A stretch of 41,776 bases of DNA from JBCBTD01 sp039818825 (GCA_039818825.1 JBCBTD010000036.1:1-41776); one strand, 5' to 3'. Positions 16,782 to 25,400 are shown, numbered from the stretch's first letter. The notes: a model not told the origin generated them from the letters alone. A program made the numbers and translations.

Positions 16782-18851
16782 TCAGCCGATGAGATCGAAA
16801 TCCTGGATCGCCAGCTCATCCAGCCGATAGAACGACAAGGTGGCACCTTCGACGGTGAGGGTAAGCCACCCGCCGCGGTAGGACACCTCGCTGTCGAGAT
16901 CATTCAGTCGGCCGTCGCTTCGATCGTCGAGGGCCTGGAACAGCGCCGCATCGATGACCAGCCGATCCTCGCCGGTCGAGAAGTCGTACACCTTGTCGGC
17001 ACCGGCCGCGTCGCGCATGTCGAACCGGTCCGCACCGGCCTGCCCGTAGAGCCGGTCGTCGCCTTCACCGCCGATCAGCCAGTCGTCGCCACCGTCGCCG
17101 CGCAGATAGTCGTTCCCGCCGCCACCGACCAACCAGTCGTCGCCGTTGCCGCCGTAGAGGTAGTCATTGCCGTCGCCGCCATCGAGCTCGTCGGCGCCGT
17201 CGTGGCCGTAGAGGCGGTCGCGGCCACCTTCGCCCAAGAGGATGTCGTCGCCGCCCCGACCGTAGAGAGAGTCGTTGTCGTCGCCGGCGGCCATGTGCTC
17301 GGCGGCGTCGCTACCGCGTAGGCTGTCGCGACCGCTGCTGCCGGTCACGGCGAGCCGATCCTGTGTCTCCGGCGCGGGCGGCGCCGTGGTCGTGATCGTC
17401 AGCCAAGCGTGCGCATGGCCGCCATGGCCATCGTCGATACCGTAGGCAACGCGCTCCACACCGGCCACGTCCGCCGTGTAGACGAGCGTTCCGTTGGCAC
17501 CCAGACTCAAGGTGCCGAGCTGCGCCTCGCCGACCCATGAGATGACGAGTGAATCGCCATCGGCGTCAGCGTCATTGGCCAGCGGCGCCAGCGAGATCAT
17601 GTCGCCGACCTCCGCCACCGCTTGGTCGTCGAGAGCCGTAGGCGGCGAATTGGCTGGTGGCGGCACGGCGTCGACGAGGGCCAGGATGGCACTCAGGGCG
17701 TAGTCGGTATCGCCAAAGCGAAGGGTCTCGACGTTGGTGACGAGGTCAGTGCCGTCGCGGCCGTCGAGCTGATGGGTGACGAGCAACCGGCCATCGTTCC
17801 AAAGGCCGAACCGATAGGCACCGATGACGTCGCCGTAGATCGCAATGTCGGCGCCGGCGCCGCCATCGAGCTGATCATTGCCGCCGGCACCGACCAGGAC
17901 GTCATCGCCGGCGCCGCCCCGCAGATCGTTGTCGACCTCGTTGCCGACCATCCTGTCGGCATGGGCACTACCGATGCCATTCTCGATGATGGCGCCGAAC
18001 GCGATCGCCACGTTTTGCTTCGGATTGCCGGGTCGAAACGAAATGCCGACGTCACTGAACGACCCTTCGACCAAGCTCAGGTTCGCTCCGACCAATTGGT
18101 TCGAGAGATTGATGGTATCGATGCCGCCAGCATCCCAAATCGTGAGCAAGTTTTCGTCACGGCTGGCGAAGCTGTAGACGTCGTCACCGGCGCGGGTCGC
18201 CATATTCGCGCCGTATAGATGCTGTATTGCCAGTACATCATACAACATTGGGGTCGATGGACGGCCCATGATTCCCGCGTGCGGGGCATACGCCATCACT
18301 GTGTATTGGTTCGTATTGTGGTCGTCGGGCAGCCTTTGGCTACCGTCGAAAGGGTGTTCCAACCCGAGCGCATGACCGATCTCGTGCGTCCAGAGGTCGA
18401 AGATGTAGGTTCCTGGCAGCATGTCCGCCGGATCGATCGAAGTGAGAACGGCGCTCAGCCATACGTCACCGCCGGATGCCGAGGTCGAGGGCAAGTAGGC
18501 CGCGCCGATGGCACCCATATCGGCCACGGCGCCGCTCATTCCGGCGCGGATGGTGCCAGCTTCATAGGTGTCGTCGCCGACCTTTACGAAGCCTATGTCC
18601 GCCACGTCTGCCCACGCCGCCAGCGCAAGCTCGAACCCCACCTGCTCGGCGGGCGTCAGCCCACGGTAGTCCGGATCGTTGGCGAAGCCGTAGTTGAAGC
18701 GGCTGTCGGCGTCTGGAAAGCTGTAGGTGATCTGGATGCCGTCCGCCGGCCCGCCATCGGCCCACTTCCGTGTGTTGGTGATCGCGTCGATACGGAGGTC
18801 GCCGGTGTTGACCACACGCTCGGTTGGGCTGCCGTGATACGGACTGACCAT
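16782..18851 (-). CDS. serralysin-like M10 metalloprotease with cadherin-like domain and RTX repeats
   Basis: A secreted zinc protease, 689 aa from ATG 18851; a TTG at 18896 would add 15 residues but has no ribosome site. The catalytic domain comes first: HEIGHALGLEH (about 156-166) gives three zinc His and is followed by the Met-turn YTVMAYAPH (Met about 186). A first RTX block follows, then a cadherin/Ig-like domain (NSPPTALDDQ ... NDADADGDSL), then a long C-terminal RTX block with canonical GGxGxDxLx repeats (GDGNDYLYGGNGDDWL). The end is DELAIQDFDLIG, a typical hydrophobic type I secretion tail. There is no Sec signal. It may process or anchor surface proteins of this locus. No type I exporter lies nearby. 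Confidence 0.92.
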   Translation of the reverse strand: MVSPYHGSPTERVVNTGDLRIDAITNTRKWADGGPADGIQITYSFPDADSRFNYGFANDPDYRGLTPAEQVGFELALAAWADVADIGFVKVGDDTYEAGTIRAGMSGAVADMGAIGAAYLPSTSASGGDVWLSAVLTSIDPADMLPGTYIFDLWTHEIGHALGLEHPFDGSQRLPDDHNTNQYTVMAYAPHAGIMGRPSTPMLYDVLAIQHLYGANMATRAGDDVYSFASRDENLLTIWDAGGIDTINLSNQLVGANLSLVEGSFSDVGISFRPGNPKQNVAIAFGAIIENGIGSAHADRMVGNEVDNDLRGGAGDDVLVGAGGNDQLDGGAGADIAIYGDVIGAYRFGLWNDGRLLVTHQLDGRDGTDLVTNVETLRFGDTDYALSAILALVDAVPPPANSPPTALDDQAVAEVGDMISLAPLANDADADGDSLVISWVGEAQLGTLSLGANGTLVYTADVAGVERVAYGIDDGHGGHAHAWLTITTTAPPAPETQDRLAVTGSSGRDSLRGSDAAEHMAAGDDNDSLYGRGGDDILLGEGGRDRLYGHDGADELDGGDGNDYLYGGNGDDWLVGGGGNDYLRGDGGDDWLIGGEGDDRLYGQAGADRFDMRDAAGADKVYDFSTGEDRLVIDAALFQALDDRSDGRLNDLDSEVSYRGGWLTLTVEGATLSFYRLDELAIQDFDLIG

Positions 18852-19024
18852 GAAGACATGCTCCACACTAGAGTTGTGTGCAGCATGTGCTATCAATGGT
18901 TGTAGAACGCTGAAGAGAATTTGTTCTTAGTTTTTACGTCAATCGATGCTTACGAATTTACACTTACTTTCGATGGCGCCCAACGCCGGAAGCGGGGACG
19001 CCAGCGGTCGAGCGGCGGGCGAAG

Positions 19025-19048
19025 AAAAACCCCGCGCGGGGCGCGGGG
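19025..19048 (-). terminator. rho-independent terminator of the small secreted-protein gene
   Basis: On the minus strand, a perfect 8-bp stem CCCCGCGC/GCGCGGGG with a 3-nt loop (19030-19048) is followed at once by TTTTT (19025-19029). It lies about 87 nt downstream of the stop at 19135 and would end transcription from the paired genes at 19586 and 19135. Confidence 0.75.
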
Positions 19049-19134
19049 CAGGGGATCGGACCAGCCGTTTCGGGTCGAGCGCGGGCCGGGCTGGACGGGC
19101 TCACGCGCTCCGCAGGAGCGTCGTCCTGGGCAGC

Positions 19135-19518
19135 TCAGCCGCCGCCACCACCGCCACCGCCGCCGTTGTCGCCGGCAGCCAGCGCCTCGGAGAACGAGAA
19201 TGCGCCGAGCGAGCTCACCTGGGCGAAGGAGTCGGTCTCGGCGAGGTTGTTGGAGAAGTCGATGGCGTCCGCCGAAGCTTCGGCCGTGGCGAGGTAGCCC
19301 GTGATGGTCACGGTCGAGTCGACCGTCTTGTTCACCACAAGGTCGACGGTTTTGTCGATGTCGACGAATTTGACGACGTTGGTGTCGAAGTCGACCATCC
19401 CGGCGGCGGTGATGCCGTCGAGGTCGCCGGCGCCGAGGACGAGCGGCTCGCCGGCGAGCGCGTTACCCGAAAGCGCCAGGAAAGACGCGGCCGCCAGGCC
19501 CGTCAGGGTTTTGGTCAT
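19135..19518 (-). CDS. small secreted protein with signal peptide, C39-type leader and conserved block; poly-Gly tail
   Basis: A 127-aa protein of an unrecognised family. Signal peptide 1-22 (MTKTLTGLAAASFLALSGNA), then the leader-like LVLGAGDLDGITAAG, with L28, D32, L33 and I36 before A38-A39. This is double-glycine spacing, with the predicted cut after A39. The mature part (40-116) is FDTNVVK, VDIDKTVDLVVNK, GYLATAEASADAIDF, NNLAETDSFAQVSSLGAFSFSEALAAG; the tail is nine consecutive glycines. It is acidic, Cys-free and Ser/Ala-rich. It is a close paralogue of the next gene upstream (67 nt away), with the leader at identical positions. Probable role: extracellular subunit processed by the C39 peptidase (inference). 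Confidence 0.78.
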   Translation of the reverse strand: MTKTLTGLAAASFLALSGNALAGEPLVLGAGDLDGITAAGMVDFDTNVVKFVDIDKTVDLVVNKTVDSTVTITGYLATAEASADAIDFSNNLAETDSFAQVSSLGAFSFSEALAAGDNGGGGGGGGG

Positions 19519-19585
19519 CGGATCGAACTCCCAGTCTGGTTGACGATCGGCACAGGCGGGTGCCGATGTCGTTGGTTGGTCTGGT

Positions 19586-19966
19586 TCACGGGCCGGTCGG
19601 CGGAACGAAGCCGCCGTTGCCCGCGGCCAGCGCCTCGGAGAACGAGTAGGCGCCCGACGAGCTGACCTGTGCGAACGAGTCGGTCTCGGCGAGGTTGTTC
19701 GAGAATTCGATAGCGTCAGCCGATGCTTCGGCGGTCGCCAGGTACCCGTCGACGTCGACGTCGGAAAACACCGTCTTGTTCACGGTCAGATCGACGGTCT
19801 TGTCGATGTCGACGATCTTGAGGACGTTGGTGTCAAAGTTGACCGTGCCAGCGGCCGTCACCTGGTCCAGTTGTTCGGCACCCAACACCAGCTCATCTGC
19901 TGCTGCCATTGTCGCGCCAGCGAACATCACGGCGCCCCCCAGCGCCACGAACGTCAAGCGATGCAT
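19586..19966 (-). CDS. small secreted protein, paralogue with signal peptide, C39-type leader and conserved block
   Basis: A 126-aa paralogue of the neighbouring gene. ATG 19966 is preferred over ATG 19972 because GGAGG then lies 6 nt upstream instead of touching the codon, and this start also puts the leader at the same residues as in the paralogue. Signal peptide 1-23 (cut at MAAAD), then LVLGAEQLDQVTAAG (L28, L33, V36, A38-A39), then FDTNVLK, VDIDKTVDLTVNK, GYLATAEASADAIEF, NNLAETDSFAQVSSSGAYSFSEALAAG. The end is NGGFVPPTGP, without the long Gly run. It is the promoter-proximal gene of the pair, and an AT-rich segment lies upstream at about 20030-20080. Confidence 0.78.
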   Translation of the reverse strand: MHRLTFVALGGAVMFAGATMAAADELVLGAEQLDQVTAAGTVNFDTNVLKIVDIDKTVDLTVNKTVFSDVDVDGYLATAEASADAIEFSNNLAETDSFAQVSSSGAYSFSEALAAGNGGFVPPTGP

Positions 19967-20480
19967 GTCCATCCTCCGCGAAGTTCTTGTCCTGTGCATG
20001 AGCGATGACTGGTTCGAGTAACACAGCGACAATCAACTCGAAGCGCCATCTGGTGCATTTTGAATAGAATTGTTGCAGAGGTTCAATGCTCCAAAAAGCG
20101 TTACTCCTTACGACGGACTCGCCTTTGGACCGCGCCATGCGGGTCGCTAGGGTAGGTTGCGGCAAGCCAGGCAACGGCCAGAAGGGGGCGGAGATGCTGG
20201 TGACGCCCGCGACGCCGCTTCGATCCGTGGCGCCGGGAGCAGGTCGCGGTGACGTCAGGCGCAGGTGGCATCTCGGATCTTCGGCAACACCGCCGCCTGA
20301 ATGAGCTGCCCGTGACGCGTTTGGTGGTACTCCAAACGACACCTCGCGGGGCGGCGACCGAGCATGATCGGTAGCGAGGCCAAGCCGGCACCGTTAGGTG
20401 AATTGCCCGCAGCAATCGCCCACACGCAAGTCGAGTGAAGTACGTGGGCACGCCGGCGCCAGCCGAGGTGGGCGAGCGGC
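19967..20480. other. intergenic stretch upstream of the small secreted-protein pair
   Basis: No coding sequence is recognised. The first 130 nt are relatively AT-rich and should hold the minus-strand promoter of the paired genes. A TTGAAC hexamer near 20085 (minus strand) with TATTCA about 14 nt downstream is only a weak match. The remainder is GC-rich, without a convincing frame, repeat or RNA. Confidence 0.4.
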
Positions 20481-20765
20481 TTGGGGCCGGACCGCTACCG
20501 CGTGCATGTCCAGTTCGCCATCGGCAACGACATTCAATGGCTGCGATGGATCCCACTGGGTCGGCTTCTCCCCGGTTCGCCGAAGGATGAACCGGGTAGT
20601 GACGCTGGCGAACAACTACGGCACGAGGCAACGGTCGAGGACGGGTTCTTGCTTTTCGCGACGCCAGCGACGCAGGTGCTGTACGAGGCAGCGCCGGACG
20701 AGAGCCCGAGCCGGTTCGAAGTGCAGAAGAAGATGGTCCAGCAGATCTCTTGGCGCGCGGCGTAA
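20481..20765 (+). CDS. doubtful small ORF or gene remnant
   Basis: A 94-codon frame with protein-like composition in its second half (EATVEDGFLLFATPATQVLYEA, then FEVQKKMVQQISWRAA). It has no recognised domain, no good ribosome binding site and no operon partner. It may be the end of a broken gene. It ends about 98 nt before the convergent membrane-protein gene. Confidence 0.25.
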   Translation: MGPDRYRVHVQFAIGNDIQWLRWIPLGRLLPGSPKDEPGSDAGEQLRHEATVEDGFLLFATPATQVLYEAAPDESPSRFEVQKKMVQQISWRAA

Positions 20766-20862
20766 GCATGCCTCGACCCGCTGAGCCAGCGGGTCCTGTG
20801 TTCGGCCTTGGTGCCGCCGGCGCTCCACGGGTTCGTCGGCTCCCGCAGCGCGCAGCGAGCGA

Positions 20863-21828
20863 TCAGCGAAGCCGAGGTGCAATCGCCTGGCGCAACGCGG
20901 CCTCGGTGTACGGTGGCGGCGCATTGTTCTCGGTCGCGTAGTGGTAGAGTGCGGCGTGGGCGATCATCGACAAGGGTGCCAAGATGAGCAGCATGACGAA
21001 CAGCGCTGCGCCCAAGATCGGCGGAACGATCAAGGTGGTTTCCGCACCGGCGTACGCCATCACGAGCATCATGGTGCCACCGAGTACGAACATGCAGATG
21101 CCGACGATGCCGCGAATGCCGATGTTGACGACCAGGAACTCCCCCCAGACGTCTCTCAGCAAGCTAGTCGATCGGCGGACCGACCTGATCGGGCCTGCGT
21201 TCTCGGCGATGATGACCGGCAGCACGAAGAACGTGGCGACGGCCCAGGCAAGACCTGCGAACATCGATACGAACCGGGTGATGGCCGGCCCGCGTGATTC
21301 GATGATCGAGAGGAGAATGCCCACGGTCGTCACGATCAGCGACCAGCCCAAGATGGCGGGAAGCCGCCGAACGGCCACGCCGATCCCGTAGCCGAACCCG
21401 GCCTCTTCACCGCGAAAGATCCGGAGCACACAGGCCAGCAAGGCGACGTTGAAGAACGTGGAGATGCTGTAAATGCAGAAGTACACGACGAGGAACGCGA
21501 CGAACGCCACTGTTTGGACGATCGTGGCCTCGGCGGCTTCGTCGTTGGGCTGCTGACCTCGAGTCTCGCTGGCGGGCGCGGTTGCCGTGGAAGGCGTAGC
21601 CGGCGTCGCAGCCACCGACGCGGCTTCGTCGACGACGTCCGACAGGTCGCCCGGTGCGAGGATGTGCGTCCTCAGCCCGACGTCGATGGCGCCCGCGACG
21701 ACGCCGGCGAAGAACCCACCGACGACGAGCAGAGTCAGTAGCGGAAAGACCAGCAACCATTTGTGACTGCCGAGGACTTGCAACGACTGCTTGGTGATGA
21801 CCCAGCCGGAACCCAAGCGTCTGAACAT
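20863..21828 (-). CDS. DUF6159-like polytopic membrane protein
   Basis: A 321-aa inner-membrane protein with about six hydrophobic helices. The start SGWVITKQSLQVLGSHKWLLVFPLLTLL has the S-W-x(3)-S-x(2)-L-x(3)-K-x-L-x-x-FP pattern I associate with the DUF6159 family. A long polar Ala/Thr/Glu-rich loop at about 62-100 follows the first helix. Later helices include FVAFLVVYFCIYSISTFFNVAL and the C-terminal LFVMLLILAPLSMIAHAALYHYA. Function is unknown for the family. It stands alone between the surface-protein locus and the methyltransferase. Confidence 0.7.
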   Translation of the reverse strand: MFRRLGSGWVITKQSLQVLGSHKWLLVFPLLTLLVVGGFFAGVVAGAIDVGLRTHILAPGDLSDVVDEAASVAATPATPSTATAPASETRGQQPNDEAAEATIVQTVAFVAFLVVYFCIYSISTFFNVALLACVLRIFRGEEAGFGYGIGVAVRRLPAILGWSLIVTTVGILLSIIESRGPAITRFVSMFAGLAWAVATFFVLPVIIAENAGPIRSVRRSTSLLRDVWGEFLVVNIGIRGIVGICMFVLGGTMMLVMAYAGAETTLIVPPILGAALFVMLLILAPLSMIAHAALYHYATENNAPPPYTEAALRQAIAPRLR

Positions 21829-22070
21829 CGATGTTCTACCTCAAATCGGCGTGTTGGATGCAACGGAACGGTGTCGTGTGAGTGTATTGGCGACGAACGC
21901 GTCCAGAAAGCCAGAATTGCTTCGGGCCGCCGTTGGTCGATCTTCGATGCGAGGCCACGACGCTGAGCAACGGCGTCGTGGCCGAAACAACGATCAGCTG
22001 CGCGGTGCGTATGCCCATGCTGACCGGTGTGGTCGGGTTGCCTGCCGCCAGACGGTCGTCGACGTCACCC

Positions 22071-23093
22071 TCACTTGTACGCCACCGCCGCACTCGACGG
22101 TCCTTCCAGCGGGATCACCTCGAAGCGCGTGAAGCCTGCCTCGCTGCACCAGCCCTCGAATTCGGCGCCGGTATAGTCGAAGGCATCGCCGAACTCGATC
22201 AGCATGTTGAGCGAGAGGAAAAGGCCGAAGGTGTTCGTGCGCCGCGCGTCGTCGATGATCGCCTCTATGACGACGAAGGCGCCGCCCGCCGGCAAGGCGT
22301 CGTAGGCCTTCTTCACCAGGAGCTTCTTTTTCTCCAGGTTCCAGTCGTGGAGGATCATACCCATCGTGATCACGTCGGCGGGTGGCAGCGATTCGGCGAA
22401 GAAGTCGCGTGCTACCGCTTCGATCCGATCGCCGAGGTCTGCCGCGTCGATCTTCCGCTTGGCGATCTCGGTCACCACCGGCAGATCGACCGTGGTGCAT
22501 CGAAGGTGCGGGTGACGGGCAGCGACCAGCCGCGTCAGCAGGGCATCGGCGCCGCCGATGTCGGTCAGGGTCTGGTAGCGTTCGAACGGAAAGACCTCGG
22601 CCAGTTTCTCGAAGTTGCGGATCGACGCGCCGTTCATCGCCTCCATGAAAGCTTCGAGCCGCGCCGGCTCGGCGTAGAGCGTCTCGAAGAAGGGCGTCTC
22701 GGCGCGCTTCGTCTCGTTCTGGGCCTTGCCGGTTTGGACGGCTTCGGTGAAATCGGCCCAGAAGCGGTAGTTGCGCCGCTCCCAGAGTTCGATGATGCCG
22801 CCGACGTAGCTCGGTTGGTTGCGATCGAGGAACGCCGCGGTCGTGGGCGTGTTCTGGTAGCGGGCACCCTCGCCGTCGCCCTCGCGGCCGAGCAGGTCGA
22901 CCGAGACCAAGAGGTCCAGAAAGTCCATCGCCGGCCGGCGGACCAGACCGAACTCGGCGACGATAGCGTCGAGTGTCATCGGACCTCGGGCGAGGCGCGT
23001 GTACAGTCCGAGGCCGACCGCGGAAAGCAGTGCCTTCGAGACACCATAGCCGCTGGCGATCTGCATGATGTGGGTCGGGTCGGGCGCGGCCAT
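22071..23093 (-). CDS. SAM-dependent O-methyltransferase (Methyltransf_2 type)
   Basis: A 340-aa enzyme from ATG 23093; upstream in-frame codons show no domain. The N-terminal all-helical dimerisation domain (SGYGVSKALLSAVGLGLYTRLA, then LDAIVAEFGLVRRPAMDFLDLL) precedes a Rossmann methyltransferase domain. The SAM loop reads TDIGGADALLTRL, where the family usually has DxGGGxG, and VDLPVV follows. The catalytic region is MILHDWNLEKKKLLVKKAY, the H-D-W of small-molecule O-methyltransferases such as hydroxyneurosporene O-methyltransferase. The substrate is unknown. It is divergent from the SMP-30 gene, with 175 bp between them. Confidence 0.85.
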   Translation of the reverse strand: MAAPDPTHIMQIASGYGVSKALLSAVGLGLYTRLARGPMTLDAIVAEFGLVRRPAMDFLDLLVSVDLLGREGDGEGARYQNTPTTAAFLDRNQPSYVGGIIELWERRNYRFWADFTEAVQTGKAQNETKRAETPFFETLYAEPARLEAFMEAMNGASIRNFEKLAEVFPFERYQTLTDIGGADALLTRLVAARHPHLRCTTVDLPVVTEIAKRKIDAADLGDRIEAVARDFFAESLPPADVITMGMILHDWNLEKKKLLVKKAYDALPAGGAFVVIEAIIDDARRTNTFGLFLSLNMLIEFGDAFDYTGAEFEGWCSEAGFTRFEVIPLEGPSSAAVAYK

Positions 23094-23268
23094 GGCGGGT
23101 TCCTGGTCGATGTTCCGGCGTGTTCGGCCGGCCGCGCCTCTTCGGGCGTGCGCGATGCGCGACCTTGCACGCGTGGTGCGGTGCCATGCAACCGCGCGCG
23201 CCACGAGCCATTGCCGCCGCAGCATCGGGGCCTTAGCTTCCGGCCCAACGGAAGCGGGGAGGAGGCTG

Positions 23269-24159
23269 ATGGCCGACGTGGAGATTGCTTGTGCGGCCGA
23301 TCTCCGTTTGCAGCTCGGGGAAGGCCCGGTCTGGGACGTAGCGACCGCGAAGCTCTGGTTCGTCGACATCCCCCAAGGGCGGATCCACGCGTTCGATCCG
23401 GAAACCGGCGGCATCGAGCATTGGGACGTCGGCGAGCCGATCGGTTGCTTGGCACTGCGTGAAGCAGGTGGCGCGCTCTTGGCGCTGAAGAGCGGCTTTT
23501 GGACGTTCGATTTCGCGTCCGGCGTCAAGACGCAGCTGCACGACCCGGAACCGGAGCTGGCGAACAACCGCTTCAACGACGGCACGACCGACCGCCAGGG
23601 CCGCTTCTGGGCCGGGTCGATGATGACGGCGAAGCCGGCGGCGGCCGACGGCAGCTTCTACCGCGTGGACCATGACCTGGCCTGCCGGCGTTGGCGTGCC
23701 GGCTACTACACGACCAACGGTCTCGCCTTCAGTCCCGACGGCCGGCAGATGTTCCACTCGGACTCGCACCCCGACGTGCAGACCGTGTGGGTGAGCGACT
23801 ATCACCCGGAGGAAGGCTGGCCGCTGGCGCCGCGGCCGTTGTTCGATTGCCGGCAAGTGGCGGGCCGTCCGGACGGCGGCACGGTGGATGCCGCAGGCTG
23901 CTACTGGATGGCCGGCGTCAGCGGCTGGCAACTCTACCGGATCACGCCCCAGGGTCGGCTCGATCGCACCATCGACATGCCGGTCGAGCGGCCGTCGAAA
24001 CCGATGTTCGGCGGGCCGAACCTCGACGTGCTCTACGTCACCTCGATCGGTGAGGGTCTGACACCCGGGACGGAAGCCCAGCAGCCCCAGGCGGGCAGCC
24101 TCTTCGCCCTGACCGGCCTCGGGGTGCAGGGTGTGCCCGAGATGCGTTTTCAAGGCTGA
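23269..24159 (+). CDS. SMP-30/gluconolactonase family sugar lactone hydrolase
   Basis: A 296-aa calcium-dependent beta-propeller lactonase. ATG 23269 has GGGGAGGAGG just upstream. Family marks: GEGPVWD near residue 18 (metal-ligand Glu), NNRFNDGTTDRQGRFWAGSM (ligand Asn), TTNGLAFSPDG, DSHPDVQTVWVSDY and RPDGGTVDAAGCYWMA (catalytic Asp). Such enzymes open gluconolactone or the aldarolactone made by uronate dehydrogenase, which is encoded 10 nt downstream, so aldarolactone from hexuronates is the most likely substrate. Confidence 0.9.
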   Translation: MADVEIACAADLRLQLGEGPVWDVATAKLWFVDIPQGRIHAFDPETGGIEHWDVGEPIGCLALREAGGALLALKSGFWTFDFASGVKTQLHDPEPELANNRFNDGTTDRQGRFWAGSMMTAKPAAADGSFYRVDHDLACRRWRAGYYTTNGLAFSPDGRQMFHSDSHPDVQTVWVSDYHPEEGWPLAPRPLFDCRQVAGRPDGGTVDAAGCYWMAGVSGWQLYRITPQGRLDRTIDMPVERPSKPMFGGPNLDVLYVTSIGEGLTPGTEAQQPQAGSLFALTGLGVQGVPEMRFQG

Positions 24160-24169
24160 AAGACGGACG

Positions 24170-24973
24170 ATGACCAAGATCCTGCTCACCGGTGCCGCTG
24201 GCGGCGTCGCCCAGATGATCCGGCCGCTCTTGCGTGAGGCCTATGACCACCTCGTCTTGAGCGACGTGGCGCCGGTCGCCGGTCTCGCGCCGGGTGAGCG
24301 GTTCGTCGAGGCGGACCTGACCGACATCGACGCGGTTCGCACCGCTTGCCACGGGGTGAACGGCATCATTCACCTGGGTGGCCAGTCGGTCGAGGCACAC
24401 TGGCCGACGGTGCTGCAATCCAACGTCGTCGGGCTTTGGAATCTGTTCGAGGCGGCCCGGCTCGAGGGCGTGCCCAGGGTCGTGTTCGCGAGTTCGAATC
24501 ACGCCATCGGTTTCTACGGCCGCGAACGGCGGATCGGGGTCGATCACCGGGTCCGCCCGGACGGGCTCTACGGCGTCAGCAAGGCGTTCGGCGAAGGGCT
24601 CGGCTCGCTCTATGCCGACAAGTACGCCATGCGCGTGCTCAGCCTTCGCATCGGCCACGTCGCTTTTGCGCCGGCCGACGTCCGACGCCTCTCGATCTGG
24701 CTGCACCCTGACGACCTCGTGCAGCTCTGCCGCATCGGGCTGGAGCATCCAGACCTCAGGAACGAGGTGTTCTGGGGAGCGTCCGACAACACTCGGAGCT
24801 GGTGGGACAACGAGCCGGCCTTCCGCTTCGGCTACCGTCCCAGGCACCGCTCGGAGGACCAAGCCGAGCACGCCTACGCCGAGCAGGCGAAGCTGGCCGT
24901 CGATCCGGTGGCCGAGCGCTTCCAGGGCGGGCCGTTCTGCTCTCAAGCCGGCTACGTCGAGCCGCAGGACTGA
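24170..24973 (+). CDS. udh: NAD-dependent uronate dehydrogenase
   Basis: A 267-aa short-chain dehydrogenase/epimerase fold that oxidises D-galacturonate or D-glucuronate to the aldarolactone. Marks: LLTGAAGGVAQMIRP (NAD-binding Gly motif near residues 6-13), IIHLGGQSVE, VVFASSNHAIGFYGRE, YGVSKAFGE (the YxxxK catalytic pair), RIGHVAFAP, and WGASDNTRSWWDN. These match my memory of Agrobacterium Udh. ATG 24170 is the true start; the longer frame from 24131 only reads through the end of the lactonase. It pairs with the SMP-30 lactonase in an oxidative hexuronate route, and the enzymes of later steps are not in the window. Confidence 0.9.
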   Translation: MTKILLTGAAGGVAQMIRPLLREAYDHLVLSDVAPVAGLAPGERFVEADLTDIDAVRTACHGVNGIIHLGGQSVEAHWPTVLQSNVVGLWNLFEAARLEGVPRVVFASSNHAIGFYGRERRIGVDHRVRPDGLYGVSKAFGEGLGSLYADKYAMRVLSLRIGHVAFAPADVRRLSIWLHPDDLVQLCRIGLEHPDLRNEVFWGASDNTRSWWDNEPAFRFGYRPRHRSEDQAEHAYAEQAKLAVDPVAERFQGGPFCSQAGYVEPQD

Positions 24974-25103
24974 GGTCACGCCGCCGCTGCGCCTCGGGGT
25001 TCGCACGCGGCGAGGCGCGGTCGTAGCGCCCGGTGCCTTCGCCGGTCGGTTGCGCTAGACAGGTTGGCTCAACGAATCGTCGAAGACGATCAAGGGGGCA
25101 ACC

Positions 25104-25400
25104 ATGTGCAACGTCTACGCAAGTACCGACCCGGCCGACTACGAGTCGACGGCCCGATCGATCCGCCTGCATGGCATGGTCACCAGCATCCGCCTGGAGC
25201 GGCGGTTCTGGGCCATTCTCGAACGGATGGCCGCGAACGAAGGGTTGAGTGTGCCGCAACTGGTCACCGTGCTGCACGACGAGGTGCTGGAGAAGCAGGG
25301 CGAAATCGCCAACTTCACGTCGTTTCTGCGGGTGACCTGCACGACTTATCTGAGCTTCGCCGTACCCGAGCCAGTGCCAGGGCAGGCAGCAGCGTCCTGA
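25104..25400 (+). CDS. ribbon-helix-helix domain protein
   Basis: A 98-aa protein with a GGGGG-type ribosome site before ATG 25104. The core SIRLHGMVTSIRLERRFWAILERMAANEGLSVPQLVTVLHDEV is laid out as a beta strand followed by two helices, as in the RHH_4 family (Arc/MetJ-like), and LRVTCTTYLSF follows as in the family's C-terminal stretch. Such proteins usually bind DNA as dimers, often at their own promoter. It lies between udh and a VOC-family gene, all on one strand. Confidence 0.75.
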   Translation: MCNVYASTDPADYESTARSIRLHGMVTSIRLERRFWAILERMAANEGLSVPQLVTVLHDEVLEKQGEIANFTSFLRVTCTTYLSFAVPEPVPGQAAAS

